Assembly (NCBI RefSeq): GCF_014653155.1
Contig: NZ_BNAF01000002.1
Coordinates: 372,001-436,000, forward strand
DNA: 64,000 nucleotides
Source of the DNA: Sphingobacterium griseoflavum
GTDB lineage: Bacteria > Bacteroidota > Bacteroidia > Sphingobacteriales > Sphingobacteriaceae
Direction of reading: 5' to 3'
Of the stretch, positions 44,660 through 53,161 are shown piece after piece. Every line of letters begins with the position of its first letter. Position 1 is the first letter of the stretch. The translations under genes were made by a program, and so were the position numbers. Under the pieces are notes generated by a model. That model was not told where the DNA came from. It saw only the letters and a list, made by a program, of their open reading frames with translations, and ran no database searches.

Positions 44660-46948
44660 CTATTGCAACGATGTCGGTCTATCCTGTTTTGCAACGCCAA
44701 AAGTTGAGGAAGGTGTTGTACCCATTTCAAATTCCAGCTTTCCACCTTGCATCACATCAGCATAGCTGATGTACGATTTCCCGTAAGGTTGTCCATTCAA
44801 TTTTACCGATTGTATATACTTGGCTTCTTTACTGTTGTTATGCGCCACGATCGTCAATGATTTTCCAGCATCCAAAGCCAAAGTTACCTTATCGAAAAGT
44901 GGACTGCCAAAAATAAATGGGCCACCAGCAGGCGACACCTGATAAAATCCTAAAGCTGACATAACATACCAAGCCGACATCTGTCCGACATCCTCATTAC
45001 CCGACAGGCCATCTGTCTTTTCCGTATACAAGGTAGCCAGCGTTTGACGCACACGGTCGGCTGCTTTCCATGGTTGTCCAGCAAAGGGATACATATAGAT
45101 CACATGATGGCTCGGTTCATTACCATGGGCGTACTGCCCGATCAAACCACTGATATCAGGTGATGCCTCCTCCCCTAGATCGCCTTCTGCCACAAAAAGG
45201 GAATCCAATTTATTGATGAACTGCTCCTCGCTGCCGAACAAACTAATAAACCCATTCACGTCATGTGGTACGAGCCAGGTGTATTGCCACGCATTGCCCT
45301 CTGTATAATCATTGGCCAAATGTGCCGAATGGAAGGGATCGAATTTTCCCGGTCTGAATTTACCTTGCGAATCTTTGCCTCGCAAAAATTGAATATCCTT
45401 ATCGAAATAATGTTTGTAAGCTTGACTTCTTTCGCTGAAATAACGGTAGTCTTCTTCTGCACCACGCAACTTGGCGACCTGCGCTAGGCTCCAATCAGCA
45501 ATGGCAAATTCCAATCCCTTGGCTACCGACTCTACTTTTTCCTTGTCGTATGGCACAAAACCATATTTCTTGTACGCGTCCAATCCGCGATCATCCTTCA
45601 TTGCCGACACTTTCATTGCCTCGTAGGCCAAATCTTTGTCAAAACCTTCCACACCTTTTAGGTAGGCATCGGCCACAACGATAATGCCCGGATTACCAAC
45701 CATGCAATCAGTTTCATTGCCCACCAAGTGCCATACAGGAAGCTTCCCCTGTTCTTGATAGATCCGCAACATACTGTTCACCATATCCGGCAATCGGTCC
45801 CGGTGGATAATGCTCATCAGGGGATGCGCAGCACGATAAGTGTCCCATAAAGAGAAGGTGGTATAATTACTTCCTGCTGCCAAGCGATGCGGCTTGAAGT
45901 CAGCACCCATGTAATCACCATTCACGTCGTTGAATAGCGAGGGTGCCATCATCGTGTGATACAAAGCCGTATAAAAGATTTTTCGGGCAACGCTATCCTC
46001 GGTGGTAACCTGCACTTTCGCAAGCTGGTGATTCCAAGCCTCGTCTGCCGCTTTCCGTGTTGCTTCAAAATCCCATCCCGGAAGTTCCTCCTCCATATTT
46101 AATTTGGCATTCGCTATGCTCACCGGTGATACCGCTACTTTCACTAACAAGGACGAACCTTGCTTTATTTTCTCAAACATCAACTCAGCATAGGCTCTTT
46201 TAGCCTGGATGCTATTGCCTGGCTGCAAGGCGGTACTGTCCGCCAATCGGATACCGGCAACCGGTTGCGAAAACGTGGCGGAAAAATAAATCTTTTGATT
46301 TTTAGCCCATCCCATTGAGTAGCGATATCCCGACACCACCGAGTCGTTCTCTAACACGATATGCCCTTCTTTCTCGCCTTCCCAACCAATCCCCGCATCC
46401 AAGTTGATTAATACCTTAGGTATTTCCGTATCTGGAAAAGTATATTGGTGAAAACCCACACGAGCTGTCGCAGTCAAGGCAGCGTCCACATCGAAGCGGT
46501 CTAAATGTACGGCGTAAAATCCGGGGCGAACGGTTTCTGTTTCTCGTTTAAAACGCGAATAGGCACCTGTGCGTTCATCGCCATGTTCACCCCGATCAAA
46601 ACGAACCTCACCCGTGAATGGAAGAAAGACGATATCGCCCAAATCGCCAATACCGGTCCCACTCAAATGTTGGTGCGAGAATCCCATGATGGTGGAATCA
46701 GAAATATGGTAACCCGAAACCCAGTCCCAACCGGTAGAAATATTAGATGGTCCAAGCTGCACAGCGCCATAAGGCACGTTTGCGCCAACAAAAACGTGCC
46801 CATGTCCGCCGGTGCCGATGTATGGGTCAACATATTGGGTGAAGTTGTTGGATTGCGGAACATCAGCGTCTACACTGCAGGCAGCAGCCGAAAAGAACGA
46901 TATTCCTAAAAAAGCGAGTTTCTTAGCGAAACCATTTACTACGATCAT
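44660..46948 (-). CDS. GH92 family alpha-mannosidase, lipoprotein (second of two)
   Basis: A 762-residue calcium-dependent exo-alpha-mannosidase. The N-terminus has a hydrophobic segment ending in SAAACSVD, a probable lipobox with Cys at residue 24, so it is likely membrane-anchored, unlike the soluble GH92 at 23709. Signatures are YVDPYIGTGGHGHVFVGANV near 39, HLSGTGIGD, the acid-bearing HGNEPSHHVIYMYPF and GNEDVGQMSAWYVMSALG. The two GH92 proteins are related throughout but clearly diverged, so they may act on different linkages. It begins the GH92-GH3 minus-strand pair and is divergent from the second GH29 gene. Confidence 0.95.
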   Translation of the reverse strand: MIVVNGFAKKLAFLGISFFSAAACSVDADVPQSNNFTQYVDPYIGTGGHGHVFVGANVPYGAVQLGPSNISTGWDWVSGYHISDSTIMGFSHQHLSGTGIGDLGDIVFLPFTGEVRFDRGEHGDERTGAYSRFKRETETVRPGFYAVHLDRFDVDAALTATARVGFHQYTFPDTEIPKVLINLDAGIGWEGEKEGHIVLENDSVVSGYRYSMGWAKNQKIYFSATFSQPVAGIRLADSTALQPGNSIQAKRAYAELMFEKIKQGSSLLVKVAVSPVSIANAKLNMEEELPGWDFEATRKAADEAWNHQLAKVQVTTEDSVARKIFYTALYHTMMAPSLFNDVNGDYMGADFKPHRLAAGSNYTTFSLWDTYRAAHPLMSIIHRDRLPDMVNSMLRIYQEQGKLPVWHLVGNETDCMVGNPGIIVVADAYLKGVEGFDKDLAYEAMKVSAMKDDRGLDAYKKYGFVPYDKEKVESVAKGLEFAIADWSLAQVAKLRGAEEDYRYFSERSQAYKHYFDKDIQFLRGKDSQGKFRPGKFDPFHSAHLANDYTEGNAWQYTWLVPHDVNGFISLFGSEEQFINKLDSLFVAEGDLGEEASPDISGLIGQYAHGNEPSHHVIYMYPFAGQPWKAADRVRQTLATLYTEKTDGLSGNEDVGQMSAWYVMSALGFYQVSPAGGPFIFGSPLFDKVTLALDAGKSLTIVAHNNSKEAKYIQSVKLNGQPYGKSYISYADVMQGGKLEFEMGTTPSSTFGVAKQDRPTSLQ

Positions 46949-47120
46949 AAATACGAAACTATAGTTTTTGGATAAAAAATGTTCACATAAAAGGTCAATT
47001 TGTCATCAATATCGCCCTTGACCCATTATCAAAGCACTAAATTAACGTTTTAGCAACGAAAACACGTCATGTCCTATCAATTTTACAGAAAATAAATATT
47101 TCAGTCCGCCAAATAAATGA

Positions 47121-47242
47121 TTCGTAGAAATTAAAAAAATATCTTTACCTTCGCATTACCCCCGACGAGCATGTGTGAATCATGCAGCTAGCCAGTGGTT
47201 TGACAAATCCGACGGGGCAGGAATAACCGACAAAAACTGAAA
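47121..47242 (+). promoter_or_regulatory. Promoter candidate and structured leader of the second GH29 gene
   Basis: TTCG (47121-47124), a 21-base spacer and TACCTTCG (47146-47153) each differ from the Bacteroidota consensus by one base. The following leader of about 85 bases can fold as a three-way junction: CCCCG (47160-47164) with CGGGG (47213-47217), enclosing the hairpin GCATG-TGTGAAT-CATGC (47169-47185) and a weaker GG...CC hairpin (47197-47210). It matches no riboswitch I recognise. The rest of 46949-47120 is AT-rich without a gene. Confidence 0.45.
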
Positions 47243-49021
47243 ATGAAAAATTGCTACATCAAATGGACGACAATCACGCTGATTGTCCTACTATTCTCCA
47301 ACCTGTCGCTATCGGCACAAACCGCCCGCACAGCGTGGTTTGAAGAGGCACGTTATGGTATGTTTATACATTGGGGGTTGTACAGTGCGGCGGAGGGAGT
47401 CTGGAAAGGCGAAAGGTTGCGCTATGGCAACAACTACGCTGAATGGATCCGCTACAGAAACCGTATCTCCAAGGAAGAATACGGTGAATTGGCCAAACGT
47501 TTCGTATGGGATAAAATCAAGCCAGAAGATTGGGTAGTTGCCGCGAAGAATGCTGGCATGAAATATATCATCATGACATCCAAGCACCACGATGGTGTCG
47601 CTATTTGGGATACGCAAATAGGCGACTATTCGTTATCCAAATTATCGGGTAGCAAACGTGACATCATCAAGGAGTTGGCGGATGCTTGTCGGAAACACGG
47701 GCTCAAACTGGGTTTTTATTATTCGCACTGGATCGACTGGGAACACCCTTATGCCTGGGATCACAATCAAGAACTCACCGGCCATGTTACCGATGCCCAA
47801 TTTGATCAATATTGGCAGGAAAAGGCCATTCCACAATTACGCGAGCTATTGACAAATTATGGCGATATAGCTGTAATGTGGTTTGATATGTGGATTCCAT
47901 ACCAGCAAACCATCTTCAAAAAAGAACAATTGGAACAAGCTGCCACGTTGATCCGTGAACTACAGCCCAATTGCCTTATCAACTCCCGCTTAGGCCTGCC
48001 AAGGGATAGCAAATATGTCGACTTTGAAACCTTGCAGGATAACCAATTTGGATCCCGCTTTACCGAGCACCCCTGGGAAACCCCAGGCACCATTGCCCAT
48101 TCTTGGGGATACAATGGGCAAGAGCGCGAATGGAAGTCAACGGGCCAACTATTCGAATCTCTGGTAAGCAATGTCGCTTTGAACGGTGCCTTCACGTTAA
48201 ACATCGGTCCGCGTGCCGACGGATCCATACCATACGAGAGCTTATCTCGACTGCAAGACGTTGGAGCCTGGCTAAAGCAGTATGGCGAGGCGATCTATGG
48301 AAACACCGGGCTGCAAAACCTGAGAAATCAGTACGATTGGGGGAAATTAACACGCAAGCGGAACGAAAACATGGTCTATCTACATGTTTTCAATTGGCCT
48401 TTGGACCGCGTGCTCCGACTAACAGGAATCAGCAGTCCACCGGCAAAAATAGAGCTATTGGTTAATCATCAGACGCAAAACCTCTCTTTTAAACAGCACG
48501 GCCCTTTGCTGCACATCCAACTGCCCGAAAATCAGCCTGATCATTTTGTTTCTGTCCTGCGCATTACCTATCAGGCGATTGATCTCGATAGCGATGTGGT
48601 GGCAGAATCCACCTTTGGTGGCTTTGCCCTAGTCGGAACCAATGCCAGGGAAAACAAAAAATTAACACATGCCCACTACGATGGTCGACGTCCTGCACAT
48701 ATTAAAACCAAAGAAACGGAAATCAATTGGGACATCTATCTGTCCGAAGCTGGTAAGTATACTGTAGACCTATCGGCACACAACCCTCATGATGAAGACA
48801 TACACCTCCATGTTTCCCTTGAAGGACAACAGCTGGACGGCACGGTCAAACCGACTGGTAAGGTGGTGGGAGAACCCAATGAGAAAAACTATATCGATGA
48901 GTTCGTCAATCAGCGCCTTGGCGAAATCAGCGTAGATCGTCCCGGAAAATATAATGTAAAATTTCATTCGACAAACAGCAAAGAACTTTGGGTCAATCGA
49001 ATCTGGATCCAAAAAAAGTAG
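47243..49021 (+). CDS. GH29 alpha-L-fucosidase, secreted (second of two)
   Basis: A 592-residue GH29 fucosidase with signal peptide (MKNCYIKWTTITLIVLLFSN to LSLSAQ). Signatures are RYGMFIHWGLYSAAEG near 38, YIIMTSKHHDGVAIWD near 113 and the nucleophile Asp in GDIAVMWFDMWIPY near 215, with HPWETPGTIAHSWGYN near 280. Compared with the first GH29 (478 residues), it has an additional C-terminal beta-sandwich region of about 130 residues (TFGGFALVGTNA to the end) that looks like a carbohydrate- or ligand-binding module. It is divergent from GH92 and ends at its own terminator. Confidence 0.94.
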   Translation: MKNCYIKWTTITLIVLLFSNLSLSAQTARTAWFEEARYGMFIHWGLYSAAEGVWKGERLRYGNNYAEWIRYRNRISKEEYGELAKRFVWDKIKPEDWVVAAKNAGMKYIIMTSKHHDGVAIWDTQIGDYSLSKLSGSKRDIIKELADACRKHGLKLGFYYSHWIDWEHPYAWDHNQELTGHVTDAQFDQYWQEKAIPQLRELLTNYGDIAVMWFDMWIPYQQTIFKKEQLEQAATLIRELQPNCLINSRLGLPRDSKYVDFETLQDNQFGSRFTEHPWETPGTIAHSWGYNGQEREWKSTGQLFESLVSNVALNGAFTLNIGPRADGSIPYESLSRLQDVGAWLKQYGEAIYGNTGLQNLRNQYDWGKLTRKRNENMVYLHVFNWPLDRVLRLTGISSPPAKIELLVNHQTQNLSFKQHGPLLHIQLPENQPDHFVSVLRITYQAIDLDSDVVAESTFGGFALVGTNARENKKLTHAHYDGRRPAHIKTKETEINWDIYLSEAGKYTVDLSAHNPHDEDIHLHVSLEGQQLDGTVKPTGKVVGEPNEKNYIDEFVNQRLGEISVDRPGKYNVKFHSTNSKELWVNRIWIQKK

Positions 49022-49036
49022 CATCCAGGATTCCTT

Positions 49037-49074
49037 ATCCCGTCCTCTGAGAAGCTTTTCTTACAGGACGGGAT
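49037..49074 (+). terminator. Terminator after the second GH29 gene
   Basis: A perfect 10-bp stem ATCCCGTCCT/AGGACGGGAT (49037-49046 and 49065-49074) with an inner AGAA/TTCT extension, 16 bases after the stop. The T-run after it is short, so efficiency is uncertain. Confidence 0.75.
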
Positions 49075-49231
49075 ATTTCAACAGTTGTAAACCGGTTTGA
49101 TCACCATACCTATAATAGCAACCTCTTATGCGTCCGCTATGCGCGTAGACGATCCTTAAAACCCTGAGGAATCTCCTTTGCATGCTTGAATATGCGCTCT
49201 TAAGTAACGGACAATAAATTTTTCGAAAAAT

Positions 49232-49263
49232 CTTGCGACTTCCACCGTAGAAACATACCTTTG
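49232..49263 (+). promoter_or_regulatory. Promoter of the Xus-like iron uptake operon
   Basis: CTTG (49232-49235), a 20-base spacer and TACCTTTG (49256-49263): the -7 element is an exact TAnnTTTG and the -33 differs by one base. Transcription would begin near 49270, leaving a leader of about 220 bases before the receptor gene. Confidence 0.7.
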
Positions 49264-49269
49264 CGTTGT

Positions 49270-49489
49270 TTATACTAAATCTAAATAAAAACAGAATGGC
49301 TGAGCGGCAACTTTCCCATTCTCTTTTTGAATAAAGACTTAAATCACGGATGGATACCACGTAAATACCATTGGCGCCACAACGAACGGCAATTCGCATG
49401 GCGCCAACGAACTGCTCCAACGGCAATTGGAGCAGCAATTTCAACTACGCTGAACACGCAGTATTCTTCTAACGCATGACCATTAAAAG
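49270..49489 (+). promoter_or_regulatory. Structured 5' leader with three hairpins sharing a CGGCAA hexaloop
   Basis: Three successive hairpins present the same loop. H1: AGAATGG (49293-49299) pairs with CCATTCT (49316-49322), with inner GAG/CTT closing CGGCAA (49305-49310); it is followed by CTTTTT. H2: TTGGCGCCA (49371-49379) pairs with TGGCGCCAA (49399-49407), with inner CGAA/TTCG closing CGGCAA (49387-49392). H3: CTGCTCCAA (49412-49420) pairs with TTGGAGCAG (49427-49435), closing CGGCAA (49421-49426). The stems differ in sequence while the loop is fixed, which suggests recognition of the loop by a protein, RNA or ligand. A 12-codon open frame (49296-49334) starts inside H1. No known riboswitch signature is visible. 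Confidence 0.65.
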
Positions 49490-51838
49490 ATGAAACAAAA
49501 TAGTATTTTTTTTCTAACCATCAGCATGCTGTTGTTTTTTTTCACAGCATCTGCCCAACAACCAAAAATCCAAACCTATGCAGCGCGCGTGCTTGCAGAG
49601 GGGCAAGCTGTAGCTGCTGCTACGGTTCGTGTGGACAAGCAGATTGTGCACAGCGATCAACAAGGCAATTTCACCTTTTCCGCGATTTCTGGCTCTACCA
49701 TACATATCGAGATCAGCGCGGTAGGCAACCAAATGCTTGAGCAGGATATCTTCCTCCACAATAGGCTGGCCACACCGCTCCTCTTTCACCTCAAAAAAGA
49801 TGAAAAGCAAATCGAAAAGATTGAGGTTGTAGGTTTTACCAAAATTCAGGAGGTAAATAGACAAGCCTATAATGTAACCGCTATAGATGCCACAAAGCTG
49901 TACAACACAACAATGAATATTTCTAGCGCCCTTGACCGCGTTGCTGGCATTCGGGTACGGGAATCTGGTGGTTTAGGATCCAACTTCAACCTGTCTTTGA
50001 ATGGATTTTCCGGTAATCATATCCGTTATTTCATGGACGGCATACCCATGGATAACTTCGGATCTTCCTTCCAAATCAATAACATACCGATTAATATGGC
50101 CGAGCGTGTGGAAGTTTATAAAGGTGTCGTGCCAATTTGGCTTGGAGCGGATGCCTTAGGCGGAGCGATCAATATCGTGACTTCTACAAAACCTGGCCTA
50201 TACGTCGATGCATCATATGGCTACGGATCGTTTAACACGCATCGTACAGCTGTAAACGCGGGCTACACCTCAAAAAAGGGCTTTATGGCGTCCATAAGCG
50301 CTTATCAAAATTACTCGGATAACGATTATAAGGTAACGGTGGAAGTTGCCGATATTAAAACAGGAGACAACTACCAAGCTGCCGGTAGAGTAAGAAGGTT
50401 TCATGACACTTATCATAACGAAGCTATAATTGCGCAATTAGGTGTGGTAAACAAGCCCTATGCTGATAAACTTCTTCTCGGTATCACAGTAGGCCAAAGT
50501 TATAAAGAGATTCAAACAGGAGCTCGTATGGTATCCGTTTTTGGTGGCATACATAATGAAGGAAATACCATCATGCCAACCCTGAAATACCAGAAAAGTG
50601 ATTTGATAAAAGGCTTAGATTTAACTTTCAATGCCAATTTTAATCTTGGAACGGAACGTAGCATCGATACGTTGAACAGGCGTTATGGTTGGTATGGCGA
50701 CTGGAAAGAAACGGGCGCTAATGGAGGCGAACGAAGCAGACAACTCTATGAATATAAAAACAATGAAGGAATAGCAACACTGACTGCAAATTACAAGATC
50801 TTAGCGCGACATGCTGTTGCACTAAGCAATGTTGCCACAACTTTCAACAGAATTGGGAAAAACAAACTTGACCCACAATCAAGTGCCCTAGAACTAGGAA
50901 AAAAATCATTCAAAGACATTTTGGGTATAGGCTACAGCTATGATGTCGATGGTTTATGGAGCACAACCGTTTTTGGCAAGCTCCTTTATCAACAGAATAA
51001 AAACGCAGATATCTCCTCAACCAGTTCAACAGAATTCGGATATGGATTAGCATCTACTTACTTTCCTATTCCAACCCTGCAATTAAAAACGTCTTACGAA
51101 ATGACCAATCGTTTGCCGACTCCTTACGAACTGTTTGGTGATGTTGAAAATCAACAAGGAAATTTTAATTTAAAACCAGAACATAGCCATAACATAAATC
51201 TTGGAGCAATCTACAATTGGAAAGTCAATGATGAACATCGATTTTCTATGGGCGCTAATCTGATTTACCGCTACGCTTTCGATTATATCTATAACCGTTT
51301 TAACGCAAACCAAACATTATTAATTGCGGACAACAGAGAAGGTGTGGCAACTACCGGAACCGATGCTGAATTTCGTTATTCGTACAAGAAACTATTGACT
51401 TTTGGTGGGGCGATCACGTATCAGCACCTGGTCAACAAACAGAAATACGAGGAGGGGTATACCGGAGTAAGTCCATTGTACAATGATCAGATGCCGAACA
51501 TCCCTTATCTTTTCGGGAATACCGATCTAGGTCTTTCTTTTCGGGATCTTGGAACCAAAGGAAACGTGTTAAATATACATTACAACATGCTCTACGTACA
51601 TAGTTTTTGGCTGTATTGGCCTAGTCTCGGTAGCACAGCCGTTGGAGCCGAAAAAAAGGAAATACCTAAGCAATTAAGTCATGATTTATCGTTTGTATAC
51701 AGCCTTAAAAATGGGAAATACAACGTTGGTCTCGAAGTCAACAACATAGCCGGCACGCAACTTTACGACAACTTTAGTTTACAAAAGCCTGGACGGTCTT
51801 TTATGGTCAACCTGCGCTATTATTTCAACAAAAAATAA
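49490..51838 (+). CDS. TonB-dependent receptor, XusA-like
   Basis: A 782-residue outer-membrane receptor: signal peptide (MKQNSIFFLTISMLLFFFTASAQ, cleaved near 23), a carboxypeptidase-regulatory-like domain (about 28-105), a TonB-box/plug region (IEKIEVVGFTKIQEVNRQAY, then NGFSGNHIRYFMDGIPMDNF and ERVEVYKGVVPIWLGADALG, about 110-230) and a 22-strand barrel ending in GRSFMVNLRYYFNKK. The DUF4374 gene follows after 26 bases, the arrangement of the Bacteroides xenosiderophore system XusA-XusB. Import of an iron-siderophore or similar metal chelate is the likely role. It is too short and lacks a SusD partner, so it is not a SusC-type sugar porter. Confidence 0.88.
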   Translation: MKQNSIFFLTISMLLFFFTASAQQPKIQTYAARVLAEGQAVAAATVRVDKQIVHSDQQGNFTFSAISGSTIHIEISAVGNQMLEQDIFLHNRLATPLLFHLKKDEKQIEKIEVVGFTKIQEVNRQAYNVTAIDATKLYNTTMNISSALDRVAGIRVRESGGLGSNFNLSLNGFSGNHIRYFMDGIPMDNFGSSFQINNIPINMAERVEVYKGVVPIWLGADALGGAINIVTSTKPGLYVDASYGYGSFNTHRTAVNAGYTSKKGFMASISAYQNYSDNDYKVTVEVADIKTGDNYQAAGRVRRFHDTYHNEAIIAQLGVVNKPYADKLLLGITVGQSYKEIQTGARMVSVFGGIHNEGNTIMPTLKYQKSDLIKGLDLTFNANFNLGTERSIDTLNRRYGWYGDWKETGANGGERSRQLYEYKNNEGIATLTANYKILARHAVALSNVATTFNRIGKNKLDPQSSALELGKKSFKDILGIGYSYDVDGLWSTTVFGKLLYQQNKNADISSTSSTEFGYGLASTYFPIPTLQLKTSYEMTNRLPTPYELFGDVENQQGNFNLKPEHSHNINLGAIYNWKVNDEHRFSMGANLIYRYAFDYIYNRFNANQTLLIADNREGVATTGTDAEFRYSYKKLLTFGGAITYQHLVNKQKYEEGYTGVSPLYNDQMPNIPYLFGNTDLGLSFRDLGTKGNVLNIHYNMLYVHSFWLYWPSLGSTAVGAEKKEIPKQLSHDLSFVYSLKNGKYNVGLEVNNIAGTQLYDNFSLQKPGRSFMVNLRYYFNKK

Positions 51839-51864
51839 AACTTAAAACTCAAAATAGAATAAGT

Positions 51865-53088
51865 ATGAAAAATAACAAATGGACTAATCTAGCACTTGCC
51901 GCAATGGTATCATTAAGTGCTTTCTCCTGCAAAAGCGATGACGTAGCACCAGATAGCGGAAACGATGGTAACTTCGTTTTGGCTGTAACACCCGTGGCTT
52001 CAGAGGCCGTTGCAGATTATTTGGTAACGGCCAAGGATTTGGAATCAGGAACAGTTTCTATTTTAGGGAATGGTCTCGAACAAGATGGTACCTACCGCTA
52101 TTACGTTACACATAACAATAAATTTTTCAGCATGCTATACGGACAAGGAAGCCCTGGTGCCGTAACGACTTATGAAATAACCGATGGCCGACTAACGCGA
52201 TTAAAGAACTTTACCAGCGAAACGGTTCAGGCCTTTGCCCCGGTAAATGACGATATCTTGATGATGAAGATCTCCAGAAATGTCACTAACCCAACTGCAA
52301 GCTACTACCAGCTCAATACCAATAGCTTAACCATCACAAAAGAAGGTGTGGTTAATACAGCAGATGTTTTAAAAAATGGTGAGCTAGCGTTCTTCACCTG
52401 GATCAAGCAAGTGGGCAACAAAGTATACGCACCAATTATGTCTATCAAGGCTTGTTGTAGTACAGCTTTTGAGACAGCTTACCCAGACAACGCTTGGATT
52501 GCCGTATATTCTTACCCCGACATGGTCTTAGAAAAAGTAATTACGGATGACCGTACAAGCTACATCGGCCGCTACTTCCGTGATGGTCTTGCTGTAGACG
52601 AAAAAGGAGATGTATACGCATTTTCTTCATCTGTTGCTACAGGAAACGGGGCAATCACTTCTACTAAACCTTCTGCTATCACGCGTATCGCTTCAGGAAC
52701 AACAGCATTCGACAAATCGTATTACTTCGATATCGAAGCTGCTGCAAACGGTAAAAACATCACCAACTGGATCTATGTCGGTCAAGGTAAATTTGTGGTA
52801 CAAATGACCACCAAAGAAGAAAAGGGTGGCTACACCGACGGTAAACACATTGGCATCGTAGACGTATATAACAAAACGTTTAAAGACGTAACAGGTATGC
52901 CAGCCATCAACACCATCAAAGCGGTCACCTACAACAACTACACGCCTAAAAATGGCACGGCTTATATTGGTATCGCGACAACGGATGCCGTAAGTTTTGT
53001 GTACAAAATTGATGCGGCTACGGCTACGGCTACACAAGGCTTACGTGTAGAAGGTGGTTCTATCACAGCGGTAAACAGAGTAGACTAA
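51865..53088 (+). CDS. DUF4374 surface lipoprotein, XusB-like
   Basis: A 407-residue lipoprotein; MKNNKWTNLALAAMVSLSAF is followed by the SC lipobox with Cys at residue 22. The body is a DUF4374 beta-propeller-like domain (YLVTAKDLESGTVSILGNG, FTWIKQVGNKVYAPIMSIK, YIGRYFRDGLAVDEKGDVYA). In Bacteroides thetaiotaomicron XusB is a DUF4374 lipoprotein that captures siderophores and passes them to XusA. Direct linkage behind the receptor gene supports the same role. The third member of that system, a PepSY-type inner-membrane protein XusC, is absent here; the operon ends at a terminator. Two adjacent Cys (KACCSTAF) are unusual. Confidence 0.88.
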   Translation: MKNNKWTNLALAAMVSLSAFSCKSDDVAPDSGNDGNFVLAVTPVASEAVADYLVTAKDLESGTVSILGNGLEQDGTYRYYVTHNNKFFSMLYGQGSPGAVTTYEITDGRLTRLKNFTSETVQAFAPVNDDILMMKISRNVTNPTASYYQLNTNSLTITKEGVVNTADVLKNGELAFFTWIKQVGNKVYAPIMSIKACCSTAFETAYPDNAWIAVYSYPDMVLEKVITDDRTSYIGRYFRDGLAVDEKGDVYAFSSSVATGNGAITSTKPSAITRIASGTTAFDKSYYFDIEAAANGKNITNWIYVGQGKFVVQMTTKEEKGGYTDGKHIGIVDVYNKTFKDVTGMPAINTIKAVTYNNYTPKNGTAYIGIATTDAVSFVYKIDAATATATQGLRVEGGSITAVNRVD

Positions 53089-53106
53089 TCGAGTCTTCCT
53101 ATCGCA

Positions 53107-53145
53107 TAAAAAAGGGCCTATCCAATGGCGGATTGGTCCTTTTTC
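53107..53145. terminator. Terminator between the Xus-like operon and pepP
   Basis: An inverted repeat with CCAAT/ATTGG core (53122-53126, 53132-53136) and outer AAAAAGG/CCTTTTT arms, interrupted by an asymmetric internal loop, ends in a T-run. It lies between convergent genes and probably serves the plus-strand operon. Confidence 0.75.
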
Positions 53146-53161
53146 ATTTAAGCGGCTATTT

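Noticed and set aside
49061..49444. A 127-codon minus-strand open frame in the leader region
   Set aside because: Cys/Arg/Ser-rich with no family features; the palindromic hairpins on the plus strand explain the region better.
49270..49489. Cobalamin or other known riboswitch before the TonB receptor
   Set aside because: No B12-box-like or other familiar aptamer signature was found; only the repeated CGGCAA-loop hairpins are visible.
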